DNA from: Rosellinia necatrix
Lineage: Eukaryota > Ascomycota > Sordariomycetes > Xylariales > Xylariaceae
Length of the DNA stretch: 64,000 nt
Assembly: GCA_021209875.1 (NCBI GenBank)
Contig: JAGYVD010000003.1
Location: forward strand, 682,001 to 746,000
Direction of reading: 5' to 3'
The position numbers and the translations under genes are program-made. The notes beneath the pieces are model-generated. The model saw only the letters and a list, made by a program, of their open reading frames with translations, made no database searches and was not told where the DNA came from. Below, one piece after another: positions 35,761 to 47,267 of the stretch (position 1 is the first letter of the stretch; each line of letters opens with the position of its first letter).

Positions 35761-38700
35761 ATGCTGTCGGGCGTGATAGCCCCAGTGGCACTCCCTCTGG
35801 GCCCCCCTAGCTGTCGAAATCCCGCGCGAGGAGATAGCCAATGAGCTGGAAAAGACGAATCTACCATCGCTGGTTGACTCTTTCGGTAGTATTCTATCCA
35901 AGTCCAACGTCAGATTTCGCAGGACAGTTGAAGCGGACCCAAAAACCATCCATGATGTGGCTCATCCTGATTTCAGGCTGAGTACTCTAGCTAAGAAGAG
36001 TGCACGTCTTGCCTCGACTTTGGCGAATATTGGCGACCGAGAAGACCTACCGTCCATCCTGTTCAAGAAGAATGCTGCTGTTATTGGTGGGGCCATTGTT
36101 CACAACATCAACCTAGTTGTGGGCGAGGACAAGAACCGATTTGGCAACCTGCCATTGCTGCCAATCCAAGTTCCCTTAGGGTACAAGGCAAGGCTTTTCT
36201 CGCGCGAGCCCGAAAACAAGGGCGAGGCCCCAGTATCTATGCTTCTTTTCCCTGAGCATTATACTGCGCCTCCTGGTTTCGAAAACGTCAATGTATTTGG
36301 CGAAGAGGCAAAAACTGATGATGTCGCTAGTACGGATGTCGCAACAAGCTTGGAAAGTGACCTCCAAGACAGCATGGCTAAGTCTGGAATGAAGATGACC
36401 GATCTGGGGCTATATACAATTTCGGGGGATATAGTTGATTTCTGGGGTATCAAGGGACTAACGGCTAAGCTATACAAATACAAAGGTAAGTTGTATCACC
36501 ATTCTCAACTTTACGAAAAAACTGGTTCGAGCTTAGGTGGACTGACGGCGTGCTTAGGCGTGGAGAGCGATGCACAAAAAGAGGGAGATGCCAATAGCGA
36601 CAAAGAGGTTGAGACAGAGAATGACCCCGTCAGAGAAAAGATTGTTATCGATTCTCGGAGTTTAGCTTTTGCGGGAAAGCCTCTGGCGACTCTCTTCCCT
36701 TACATTGAAAGTGAAGATATAAAGAATCTCCCCATCGCCAATCTGGAATTAACCTATTCTGAGGACGAGACGAAGAACCCATTATATCAGCCTGGCCTTC
36801 GCCTAGAACTCGATGTACAGTTGAAGGGCTGTTTGAAGTGGGCTGGGGATGCAATAAAGAACCTTTTCGGATCATTGGATACGCCGCCCACGATACATCT
36901 GAGTGCATGGCTCTCTAAGGAGCGTAACTGGTCCAAGCCCCCCCAGATTGAGAATCTTATTCTTCAGGGATATTTCAAAGATATGTCCTTAAAGGCCTGG
37001 AACATTCTTGAATTCCAGACCTTGGGAATGGAATTGACCGCGCTAAAGAGTGCCAATTCATGGAACTTTGGTTTCGGCCTTATCGGCGAGGTAGCGGTGA
37101 CTGGTATCCCCGAGGCTCAGGTACCTTTGAAACTTAGCTACCGCATCGCAAGAGATATAGGGAGTGACGAAGATGGAGACGAAGGCGAAGGAGAGAAGAA
37201 CCTTAGTCGGATATGGAATCTCACAATTAATGCCTCGGAGTGGAAGGGGATCTTCGGTTATAACATCGAGGTGAGTTTCACAATGAATCCTTTAAGTGAT
37301 TGAAACATACCAGTTAACTAAGATTACTCCCTTCACAGTTGGAAGGAGCAACTCTGTTCGCATCCTTTGATGAAGGCCATTTCGCCTCATCGGTCGCCCT
37401 TGATATTGCAGGCGTCATTAAACTCGGCGATGGTCGCTTTGATATCCACGGACGCTTCGCAAAGGACTGGAAACACGCCGTCACTTGGACGTGGGTTGAT
37501 GTCGAGAGCAAAGATGGTGTTCCCATGAAGCTGGAGGATCATTTCATCGAAGCAAGTATCGGTGACCTCACACTGAGTGATATCAAGAAACTCTACAGTC
37601 AGATCACGGGCCGAGAGGGGTCAAAGGACTCCGAGGATCACAACATCTCTGATGACGAGTTGAAGTTTAAGGCTATGAAATTCCGCATATCCTCTACCAA
37701 ATATGCCAACGCAAAGTTGAATCGGAAGGCGATAGAACTGTCCGGTGAGGTCACGGTCGGTGATGCCACTTCTTACTCGGCCAACCTGACCTTTGCCACC
37801 GAGGGTATTACTGTAACAGGTGCCGTGAGCAATGTCCGGATCCCTGACACAGACATCTTCATTGAAAAGGCCGGACTCAACGCCTTTCTGGCCCTTAAAG
37901 GGGGCAAAGGTTTACAGACTGGAGAATCTGACAGCCGATCTAAGAGCAGCTTATCAATACTTGGCGTCATCAAGTATCATGAAGTTACCTTCAAAGCCGG
38001 CTTCCACACAGCTAAAGATGAGAACAAGGAGCGCGACTGGCTCGTCTTTGGTTCGGCCCAGCGGATTAGGCTTCGGGAGGTCTGGCCATCCATTCCTGAG
38101 GATAGCTTTCTGAATCTCCAGCTCGACGATGTCACTGTCATCGCCTCTGCTAAGAGTAGGAAGAGAAGAAGCAAGAAGCGACCCAAGCAAATCAATGACA
38201 ATAATGAATCGGAGAAGGACTCAAGCACGGATGTTGTTGAGGAAGATGCGGAAGCAGGGGTTTCCGGTGAGACGCACGCCAACTGGGATGTCATGGCTGA
38301 AGTTGAGGCATACGATTATCCAGTCAAACAGGGTAAGCATTAAGACAACGAAAACCAGCAACTCTGAGCACGCACAGCTACTAATCCGAGAGGTGTCAAC
38401 TAGGCTTTCAAATTTGTGCCACTATATCAAACTTTCAACAACTAGAAGAATTGAATAATGGCAATAAGGTAGACGGTCTTATGATAGCTCTGAGTTACGA
38501 CACGAAGGGCGAGATCGCCGCATCAATTCGCCTGCCATCGTCATTCCAGGTAAGCGGACTGAAAGCCCGTGTTATATTCCCCTGGCACCCCTTGGTAATG
38601 AGGAAACACTAATTTATTGGCGTGTTTACTGCAGGTTTCGTTATCCGCGTGTGCTTATCTCTCCGACTTTTCCGCTTCCATTGGTTTCAGCACCGAAGAT

Positions 38701-41255
38701 GGAATGTACTTGGAGCTTCGAGCAACTTTGACTGTCAACATGGAGGACTCGGATCCCTTCTCCGTCCAGGGCATTATAGTCGGGACCTTCACTGGAGCTC
38801 GTGGAGCGCTGTTAGTCCAAACGCCCATGTTTTCTTGCGTCACTATGCTTGCTAATTAAGTCGTCTGCGTATTAGAGTTATGGACCCCAGTTCCCAATGG
38901 ATCAACCCTTTCAGCTTGAACAAGGAACTCATCGTCTCAAACCTGGGCATCGAGATAGGATTCAACTACGCAACAGTATTCGAGGTTGGGCCAACGTGAG
39001 TCTCAGAAACCCCCGTGGACCGGATAAAAAGCTGACGTTATTTCTCATAACTATAGGCGTTTTGCCCTCAAGGGTCAGCTTAATATAAGGGAGTATCAGT
39101 ATTTGATGAATGTTGGCGTTGATGTCACTAAAGCTGCCGGTGTCCTGCATGTTGAGATTGCTAAGCTAGACATTGCTGATATCGTTAAGATTGCTGGCAT
39201 ACTCCTCGATGATGCTGTGCTCGCGCAAGAAGCAGATCAAGCCAAAGGCCTCGTCGTCTTCAGTGACCTCAAGCTATACCTCTCCTCTGGAGCCACGTTC
39301 ATGGGAGAATACTACTCACGTGGTATCCAAGTGAGGGGAAAATTGAACTTTTTCGACAAACAGGGGGAATTTGACGGCACGTTCACGAAGGATGGTGTCG
39401 TCATAAAGGGGGGACTTGACGCGTTCAAGATCGGAGGGCTTGAGGTGACATCACTGAAAGAGTACAAAGGGAAGAAGCGAGCAACGATCGATATTGAAAC
39501 CACAAAATCAATGCAAAAGATACTTATCGATGGCATCATACGATACGACGATATCGAACTTCAAGTCTACATCAACGCCGACCTGGAGCAGAAATGCTTC
39601 GATTTTGATATTTACATCAAGCTGGCGGACGCTCTGCGGTTCACCCTCAAGGGTGACGTCAAAGTCAACGATCCAAATGAATTGGAAAGCGCTGTCGTGC
39701 ATTTTGAGGCCCATCTAGAGGCAAAGATCATTGAGATTATTGGTGAAGGAATCATCAATAGCATCAACGCCCTGGAGGAGCAGGCTAAGCATGCCATTGA
39801 AGAGGCGGAGACCAAGATCAGAGAGCGTTTAACACAGCTCAATGACGAACTCGCACAGCGGAAAGAGGAGCTCGACGAGATGAGGCGCCAATCGCACCTA
39901 GAGGTACTCGCGAAAAGGCAAAAGGTTACGGAGGAGAACGACTTTTTGCGTAGGACATATGACGAAATTGACGTGTTCAAGAGAAAGTATGAGGCGGCTA
40001 AGGATAGGAAGGATAGAAACGAGGACGAGATGAGGGAACAAATGGCAAAGCGCGATGCAGCCATGGCGCGACTATCAGAGAAAAAGCGCGAGATGAGAGA
40101 TGAGTATGACCGCAAGATCAATGAGCAGCGGTTCAATCAGGCGCGCTGGGAATCAGAGAGGAACAGACTCACACAGCAGAAGGAAGCATCCTGGGGTGAC
40201 ATTCTGCGCAAGAAAGAGCTTGCAGATGCCAATTGGCGTTTTTGGACTCGTAAGTCTCCTATTACTTTCCATCCTTTCACCTTTATAGAGTTGGAGTCTG
40301 ATGCTAATACGAAACACCATAACGAACAGAGATCGAAGAAGAAAGATATAATTGGAAACTGCAGACCATGCGGAATCTCGACGAGTGTGGTTTCTTTGAT
40401 AAAGTCTACTGGGTGAGTTTTGACCTCGCTCCTCGCGGAGGCGAGGCCCCCCCGGGAACCCAGGGCTCCTCTCAATCTAACGCACGCTCCTCGTAGTTGG
40501 CAAAGCTAGGCGAGGCCACTCTCGGTCTAGAGCAAGCCCACGGTATTAAAATCGCCGGAACCGAGATTCTCCATGCCGTCGAAGCCGTCACGAGCTCGGA
40601 CGAGTTCAAGACTGTCGAGCATGGCATCAACGACGCGGCATACGAGGTGTCCAGATTCGGCCGCGCGCTGGACGGCCTCATCGCCAAGGGCCCCATGGGC
40701 TATATAGAGGAGATGACGCACGACGACAGAGTCGAGCTGGACCGCCAGATCAGCTTGTGCGACCAGCTCATGGCCCTGAGCCGGGAGCTCGAGGAGGAGC
40801 TCCGAACGGCCCGGAAGGCCCTCGAAGATGAGAAGGGGCGACTGCGACCGGAGCAGGAGGAGGCACGGAAACGCATCGTTCGACTCGAGGCCGAAATCAA
40901 GCTCAAGCCGTTCGAAGAGGCCTACAAGAACAAGCAGCAGGACTACGAAAGGATCAAGATCATGGCCGATGCGCTGGTAGACCAGCTGGAGGACATCGAA
41001 AAGGGAATCAACGTCGGTGCGGATGTGCTTCGGCAGGTGACCAAGGTGGTCATGGAGGGCCTTCCCGACATTAGAGAAATACATGTCAAGGCCAGCTCTG
41101 ACGCTCTCGTCAAGCACGAACCGCTGTTGTTTAGCGTCACGGTGCGATGGATGGGCCAGGATCATACATGCAGGGTTGAGTGGGCACCGAACCAGGATGC
41201 CCATGAGTTGTACGAAAGTGCGGCCAAGAGTGTGGTTGCTATAGCTGACGACTAA
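35761..41255 (+). CDS. giant protein of unknown family: beta-rich repeats followed by long coiled coils, 8 exons
   Basis: I do not recognise this protein (about 1,650 residues). Coding sequence runs from about 35780 to 37270, then exons 37339-38332, 38404-38549, 38635-38810, 38876-38995, 39057-40249, 40330-40412 and 40497-41255. All seven introns are GT-AG and every join keeps one frame. The main frame has no ATG near its start. The ATG at 35761 joins it only if one C of the C6 run at 35802-35807 is surplus, so the start is unsettled. The first two thirds show repeated beta-type blocks of related rhythm (GLYTISGDIVDFWGIKG, SGEVTVGDATSYSANLTF, VRGKLNFFDKQGEFDGTF, FTLKGDVKVNDPNELESA). A basic patch (KSRKRRSKKR) near 38150 could be a nuclear signal. 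About 180 residues of charged coiled coil (39763-40250) follow, then a second helical stretch and a C-terminal beta segment. It converges on a HET gene only 83 bases away. Confidence 0.75.
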
Positions 41256-41338
41256 GGGTATCGGATATCTTAGATGACTGACTATATAAAAGAAGAACAA
41301 GGAAGCACTAAATTGGTTAACTAGTAATGACTCTAGTT

Positions 41339-43435
41339 TCAAACTAGATCAACAGACTGTACTTTAACCCCCCGGGCTCCTAAAAGTGAAATCAGTACCT
41401 CCGGTGGTATTTCTAAGTAGTTATCGCAGTCCTCCTCCAGCAATTTCTTGTCTAGCGATTCTTGTTCTGACCTTTCTTGTTCTAATGACTGCTCGTACTC
41501 CGTGAGATCTATGCCGAGGGATCTCAAACGGGGATCTATATAATGCCGCACACCTGTTGACGAATCATCGTACACCCACCGAGGTCTTCGCCCCATCACG
41601 GTAAATATCTGTTGGATCTCAGGTGGCAATGGCCCTAGCACTGCTTCACCGTTGCAATATCCGCTCACGAAACACTCCCCTATGACAATATATTGACCCT
41701 CGCCTACCGGCCTGAGTAGGAGATGCTGTAGACAGCCAAATATGGTCCATATTTGGTCGCCTGGTTCTACGGACTGTACAGCGAGGCCAATGAGGCCATT
41801 AGCGGTGCGTATGAATATCTTGCCTATGCATATAGTTGCAATATAGTCGTGTGCAATTCCATCTTCGTCACTGAGGTAACCTGGACGGACACGTTGGTTG
41901 ACGTGTTTCCATAAAAAGTCTTTCACACCCTGATAACTTGGTCTCTCGTCATGGGTGCCAAGCTCGTAGTTGTCCCTGAAATAATTGAGACACAGGGTTC
42001 GTACGAAAGCATCCATATACGTGTTACCAGCAGGATAGGCATTTTCGAGTGGATTTGTTTTGTCGAGCATAAGAAGTCGTATTCTATGCAGCATTACTTC
42101 GAAGCCGAGTTGCTGGCGTGAATCGTCTGTTGGGAAAGGGTATAAAGGTTTAACTTCAGCCACATCCGAAACAAACACCCCCATTACTTGCAAAGTCTGG
42201 GGCCCATTTATTTTAAACGCCGTTTTGATCATGCCAAACACTGGTTGCCGTAGGAGGGGTTTAGAGGCCAGCTTATTTGACGACCAGTCGGGGACCCAGC
42301 TAGGTCCAATCCAGGATTTTGAGAATTGACATTGCGTGAGAATATCCAAATCCCCCATTGTATCGAGGTAAGCTACCGCAACATCCCTAAATGCATCCAC
42401 TTTTGGAAGCGTGTAGTCTGGCTTAATCGCCCGTTGAATGGCCGGGCTCAGAAGCGCCCTCATAGCATAGATGCGATCATGTGGGAGACTGCAGATCCCC
42501 TGTTCAATCCACATCCGTAGACTACCTAAATAGATCGTCGACTGTTGATGTAGCAGTGCACTAAGCTGATCTAGCCGAGCGCTAAATCGATTCGCTTCAT
42601 CGAAGTAGAAGCGCGGCTTTTCTTTAATTAAATGCCAAGCAATTCGAAAATGTTTCCATGGCACTGAAACCGAGCCGCACATGACAGTCGCTGAGTTCTG
42701 GGTGGCTAAGCCAATTTCTTGTCGAATCCAAAGTCGGTCAAACCATTCACGTTGAAAGAGATGATGTAGAGCTAACATCTCCTCTTCCTCGCATTCGAGC
42801 AACGCTGTGGTGTCAGCGATCTGGGTATCTTGAGCGTCTTTTGACGGGACGGTCGCGTGGCTGTACCAATCAACTTCGGCCTGCATCCCGAGGTGCTGCA
42901 TTATACCCATTGCCCGTCCACTGTCGTTTTCCTCGGGGCCGAGCCATACCAAGACCTTAGCAGCGCGGGTGTAGATCTCGCCCATCATAGCCACTTGTGC
43001 AGCCTTATCGCGGATATTGTCCTGGTCAATACAGATGGCATCGATCCACAGATGACGAGGCTTGGTGTCTAAACGGACATGTCGTAAAGCAAGGAACAAA
43101 TTCGGTCTCACAGAGAGAGAGATCCTGCATTTGACGCAGAGAAATGCCGAAGGTAATGGTGATGCTGTGGGTGATTGACGCTGATCCGGGGCGGGCTATC
43201 GACGGGCAACCCCCCAAGCATACGACATTGCCTCGTATACAGGAGTGTGGTCGGAGTCAAGCTGTTCTAAACGAAGACTGATGCGAATGTCTTCATTAAA
43301 ACTTCCAGGTTGAATAGTAGCAATGCGAATATAACACTTGCCGTCGTCCGGGAAGGGTTGGTAAAGGTACTCATTGCCCTTCTCGCACGCCGCAGGAATC
43401 GATGGTTGCGGACTCTGTCCATGGCGTCTCCTCAT
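41339..43435 (-). CDS. HET-domain (heterokaryon incompatibility) protein with one in-frame stop
   Basis: HET proteins trigger regulated cell death when genetically different hyphae fuse. The frame from the ATG at 43435 to the stop at 41339 spans 699 codons and is open except for a TAG at 43196-43198 (codon 80). The stop sits just after the first HET block YEAMSYAWG and before VRPNLFLALRHVR, LWIDAICIDQDN and IYTRAAKVLVWLG. No GT-AG intron of usable length and phase removes it. A CAG-to-TAG change (CpA to TpA) would explain it. Later family features are present, including WFDRLWIRQEIGLA, DRIYAMRALLSP and a C-terminal GDQIWTIFGC...LRPVGEGQYIVIGECFVSGYCNGEAV module. Either it is a pseudogene, or translation starts downstream and yields a protein without the first HET block. 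It is convergent with the giant gene. Confidence 0.82.
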
Positions 43436-45299
43436 CGTAACGGGCAATTTCGCGACTCAAGATGGTAATCTGCCAAGTCCCACCCCAGATTTGATCGCCT
43501 TCGATATCGTATATACCTTATTCAAAATGCGCACGGAGAACAAGAGCCAGGGGAGGATGTGAGAGAAATCTTTCAATCCTTTTGGGAACGAGGTTGGTGC
43601 TGACGCGCTTTCACTGGCTTTGATGTGGAAATCTAGGGGTTGGCGCCTGCGCTTAGTAAAACTTCGACCTATGAGCTATTCCAGGCACCCATGACGGATT
43701 CCTTACCATGCACGTCATTTGTGCTGAAAATAGAAATATTGCTCGTGGGGGTCGCAAGACAAGCTCTGGAATGCATAGACAAGGTCCAAACAAATTGTGC
43801 TAATAGGTAAAGCATACTCTCTAACAGTGATGTCTTTAGCTATGAGCAAGAATCCTGTCGTCGTCGTCGTCGTTGTTGTTGTTGTTGTTTACTTGACTCT
43901 GTGCATCCTGAAATAGTTAGTGCGATCACCCCCTTCTTTCAAGATGCTCTGTTCTTGGCGCGGGGTCGTACGCGTGGGCCCTGTTGCCCAAAGGTCTTCT
44001 AAGCCCTATGCTATCTTCCAAGAACATATATAATACGGCTTTGGATATTAAATAAAATTGTTTTATTATAAAACTGATTAAAGCGTTGTGAGGAGGCATG
44101 ATTGGGAGGCTTGTGGAGCTGGAAATTAAACAGGGCACCTTCATAATACCCCCGATTAGAGAAGCTTAAGTACACTCTCTTCTCACTAAAAGCTACTTGT
44201 GGTTTATTGTATTAGAATACTTTCGACTCTCAAATCTTACAAGGGCGCACACCTGCAGTTTGCAATAAGGGCGAATTTAGTCCTACAGGAAACAGAGAAG
44301 AGTGGAATCGTGGTGTCGCTGGGTTGCAATACACTTTTTGTGGACAGTTTAACATAATCACTTGGCAGCTTGTTAATGAATAACGTCTGTATAGCACAAT
44401 CGATAGGAAGATCATAAAACGGGGTATGGCGGTAAAGGATTTATTCCGTATTGGAGGTGACAGTAACCGCCATATCATCGTGGCCTCGCGATGTTTGGTG
44501 AACTGTGAACCGTGGTTCTGTTGACTTATCTCATAACGAGGTTATGATCTGGCCCGTGTCTTGTGGATCCCGGGAACGGAACCTAGTTCCGTGATAGGTA
44601 GCTCTGGATATATGTGACCTTAACGCTGGTAATGCTTCCGCAGATTTTGCGGTAGCAGCAAGTTAGCTAGCTTGCTTGATTCGTTTCTCCCGATACAAAC
44701 AACAGTATCGTCGTTGAATTTCTGCATAAATGGCACACATGCGATCTGGTAGGATCCACGCGATTCCTATTTATATATGTGGGGGGTTGGGGTAGTTCGG
44801 ATAGGTTGTGGAGATAGCTTCCCCTATTATTGGCACCAGCGTTGCAGTGACGATCATGTGGGGGCTATTTTCTTGTATCACGGATGAAAACAAATGAATG
44901 CTTAATGGGCTGGGTAGGATGTTTTCTGTAACACTTGTATTTATCGGTATTTCTCCTCACGGTTACCTGGATATCCCTGATGCCTGACAACCATATAGCC
45001 AGCGTTGCGCTATGGCCGCGACCAATACTATATCTTTCCCCAAATGATCCCACAACAAATGTTGTTATCCATCTCATAATTTCGAATATGCGTTCTCTAA
45101 AGTACCCAGCATGCCAATAAAGGAAGTATTGCCCTCCAAAAGCCCGCCACGTGGAACGTATGGTTGTGCGCTTTGCTCGTGGCAAGCCGAGTGCTGGTTT
45201 CCCAGTCTATCCCAACCCATATCTCCCTAATGTAAGCCTAAGTCCCCTTTCTCGTAGCACAACTTCCGTCGCCGGCAAGCATCGTGACATATTTCCACT
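43436..45299. other. intergenic region between two HET genes
   Basis: No gene is supported. A CGT/GTT trinucleotide microsatellite lies at about 43856-43890. The two flanking HET genes are divergent, so promoters for both may lie here. Confidence 0.45.
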
Positions 45300-47267
45300 A
45301 TGACGGATGTGTCGGCGTTTTGCGTCTCGCCGGACAGGGCTATAAGCTACGGCCCGCTGAGCATCACGGGAAATGAGATTCGAATACTCGTCCTCGAGCC
45401 CCCCTCGCCAGAGGACAGCCGTGTCCGTGGCCGACTGGAACATGCATCGCTGTACGACCTTCATAATGATTTTGTTGCTCTCTCCTATTACTGGGGCGAT
45501 CATAATGCTCTTAAACGAATAGTACTGGGTGGTGAGATGATCCCCATCACATTTAATCTGTACAAGGCTTTAGACGAGTTGCGCCGGAGAGGACATTACC
45601 GGGTCTGGGTAGACGATCTCTGCATCAATCAATATGACGACGAGGAGCGTGGCCGACAGGTTCTCCGGATGGGCTCGATCTACCGTTCTGCTTCTATGGT
45701 CTTCGCGCATCTTCGCGGCCCCGGAATAGCATGGCAGGTCTCGTTAGCCGAAGCAGTTCAACGTATCACCAGGCGGGCTGAGGCCCCGAAGAGGGGTGAT
45801 AAAGATGCTTGGTCCCAATCCAAAAGGGATTCACGGAACCGGAAGAAATCGTCGACAAGAGGTCAGAGCCTGGACCGGGAAACACTATACCGGGGTACGA
45901 ACAACACAGAACTTTCCCTACGGTCTGCCGGTGCGCGGCATGCTATGGACCTATCTGCTGCCGAGGAAACTGCGCTGTTCCTCTTTCTCGACAACCCGTT
46001 TTGGCGACGTGCCTGGATCATCCAGGAGATCGCGGTCAACCCACGACTGACAATAGTCTGGGGCCGACAAGCGTTTGATCTGAGCCAACTTGTCCAAGCC
46101 TTCTCCCTTCTTAGCAACTACGTCAGCGGGAAAAGGGAGAAGGTTTGGAACCATATCAAACGCCTCTACAAGATCCGGACATCCCAACTAGCCCTTAAGC
46201 CTCTTTCTCTGGTCGACGCGCTCGGGCTATGCTACTTGGCCAAGGCGCAGTTCATCCGAGACCACGTCTTCGCCCTTCTCGGATTGACTCATGACGGCGC
46301 TTACCTTGTGCCTTTCCCTAGTTACGCTCTACCGCAGGAAGACATCAGCAGAGACATGACGATCAGGCTGATACGCGCAACCGGTAGCTTCGATGTGGTC
46401 GTCTCCAAGGGAAACGGGAGCGACACTTGGTACCCGAACTGGTTTGACTCGAGATACTGGCATGCATACCGACTCTCGCACATGCGTATCGGCAGGCCCA
46501 GTTTGCTTACGTACACAAGCTACGGCCCCTATCGGGCCTCCGGACATCACAACCCGACATTTAGCGTTCAGGGCGAGGACATCATCGCCAGCGGGTTCTT
46601 CCTCGGCTCTATCGTCGACTGCTCGCCAACGATGGACGAGGCCAGGGAAAGCGGTCTTCCAAAAGCCGAGCTCCTCCAGCCACGGGCTTGGAAGCGCAAT
46701 TCGAAGAACGAGAAGCTCTTTTTCGGGCCAGGGGCTACGGCGATCATGAAAGCGCTCTGCTGGCTCCTCATCGACATCACCAGGCCTAGAACAAAGCAAC
46801 ATAGACCCGGGACACATCTCTACACGCTCCTATACACATTGCTGCACAAAAAGGAGAGGATTATCGAGCAGGTACCCGCGTTGATGCAGTGGTTCAACTG
46901 CTGTGAGGCTCAGTGTTTCAAGATAGATGGCAAGCGGCTTGGGGCGTATTTTTCCATGAAAAACAGCGCCCCTTTGTCCCCGCTGGATCGAGAAATCCTC
47001 GAGGAAGACTGCGACACGATGCAGAGGAATTTGAAAGCCAATATGAGATTGGGGTATACCGACGAAGGTGAAATGGGGTGGTTTCATCATAACGCGAGGG
47101 CGGGCGATCAGGTCGCCATCCTTCTGGGTTCTAGCATGCCCTGTGTGCTGAGGCAAAGGTCTGAGGGGGGATATATGATCGTGGGTCAGTGCATTATTGA
47201 CGGGGTCATGAAAGGCGAGGCGGTCAGGAAGGGACTGCAACGGTTACAGGATATCCAGTTGCATTAG
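45300..47267 (+). CDS. HET-domain (heterokaryon incompatibility) protein, intact, intronless
   Basis: This is a 655-residue cytosolic protein from the ATG at 45300. The HET domain covers about residues 59-265. Its three blocks are FVALSYYWGD, VWVDDLCINQYDDEERGRQVLRM with YRSASMVFAHL, and FWRRAWIIQEIAV. Between blocks 2 and 3 there is a basic, Ser-rich insertion (about residues 155-205). The middle region has AKAQFIRDHVFALLGLTHD, as is usual after the HET domain. The C-terminus repeats the glycine-rich fold GDQVAILLGSSMPCVLR...GYMIVGQCIIDGVMKGEAV, also present in the HET protein on the left, so the two share architecture. The family triggers cell death in non-self recognition; the partner here is unknown. 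Confidence 0.93.
   Translation: MTDVSAFCVSPDRAISYGPLSITGNEIRILVLEPPSPEDSRVRGRLEHASLYDLHNDFVALSYYWGDHNALKRIVLGGEMIPITFNLYKALDELRRRGHYRVWVDDLCINQYDDEERGRQVLRMGSIYRSASMVFAHLRGPGIAWQVSLAEAVQRITRRAEAPKRGDKDAWSQSKRDSRNRKKSSTRGQSLDRETLYRGTNNTELSLRSAGARHAMDLSAAEETALFLFLDNPFWRRAWIIQEIAVNPRLTIVWGRQAFDLSQLVQAFSLLSNYVSGKREKVWNHIKRLYKIRTSQLALKPLSLVDALGLCYLAKAQFIRDHVFALLGLTHDGAYLVPFPSYALPQEDISRDMTIRLIRATGSFDVVVSKGNGSDTWYPNWFDSRYWHAYRLSHMRIGRPSLLTYTSYGPYRASGHHNPTFSVQGEDIIASGFFLGSIVDCSPTMDEARESGLPKAELLQPRAWKRNSKNEKLFFGPGATAIMKALCWLLIDITRPRTKQHRPGTHLYTLLYTLLHKKERIIEQVPALMQWFNCCEAQCFKIDGKRLGAYFSMKNSAPLSPLDREILEEDCDTMQRNLKANMRLGYTDEGEMGWFHHNARAGDQVAILLGSSMPCVLRQRSEGGYMIVGQCIIDGVMKGEAVRKGLQRLQDIQLH

Noticed and set aside
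40527..41342. 271-codon antisense frame over the last exon of the giant gene
   Set aside because: The + strand exon is in phase with seven others; the antisense frame has no motif.
43120..43210. A mini-intron that would remove the stop in the HET gene
   Set aside because: Candidate GT-AG pairs are 18-47 nt and none has the phase needed to rejoin the VRPNLFLALRHVR frame.
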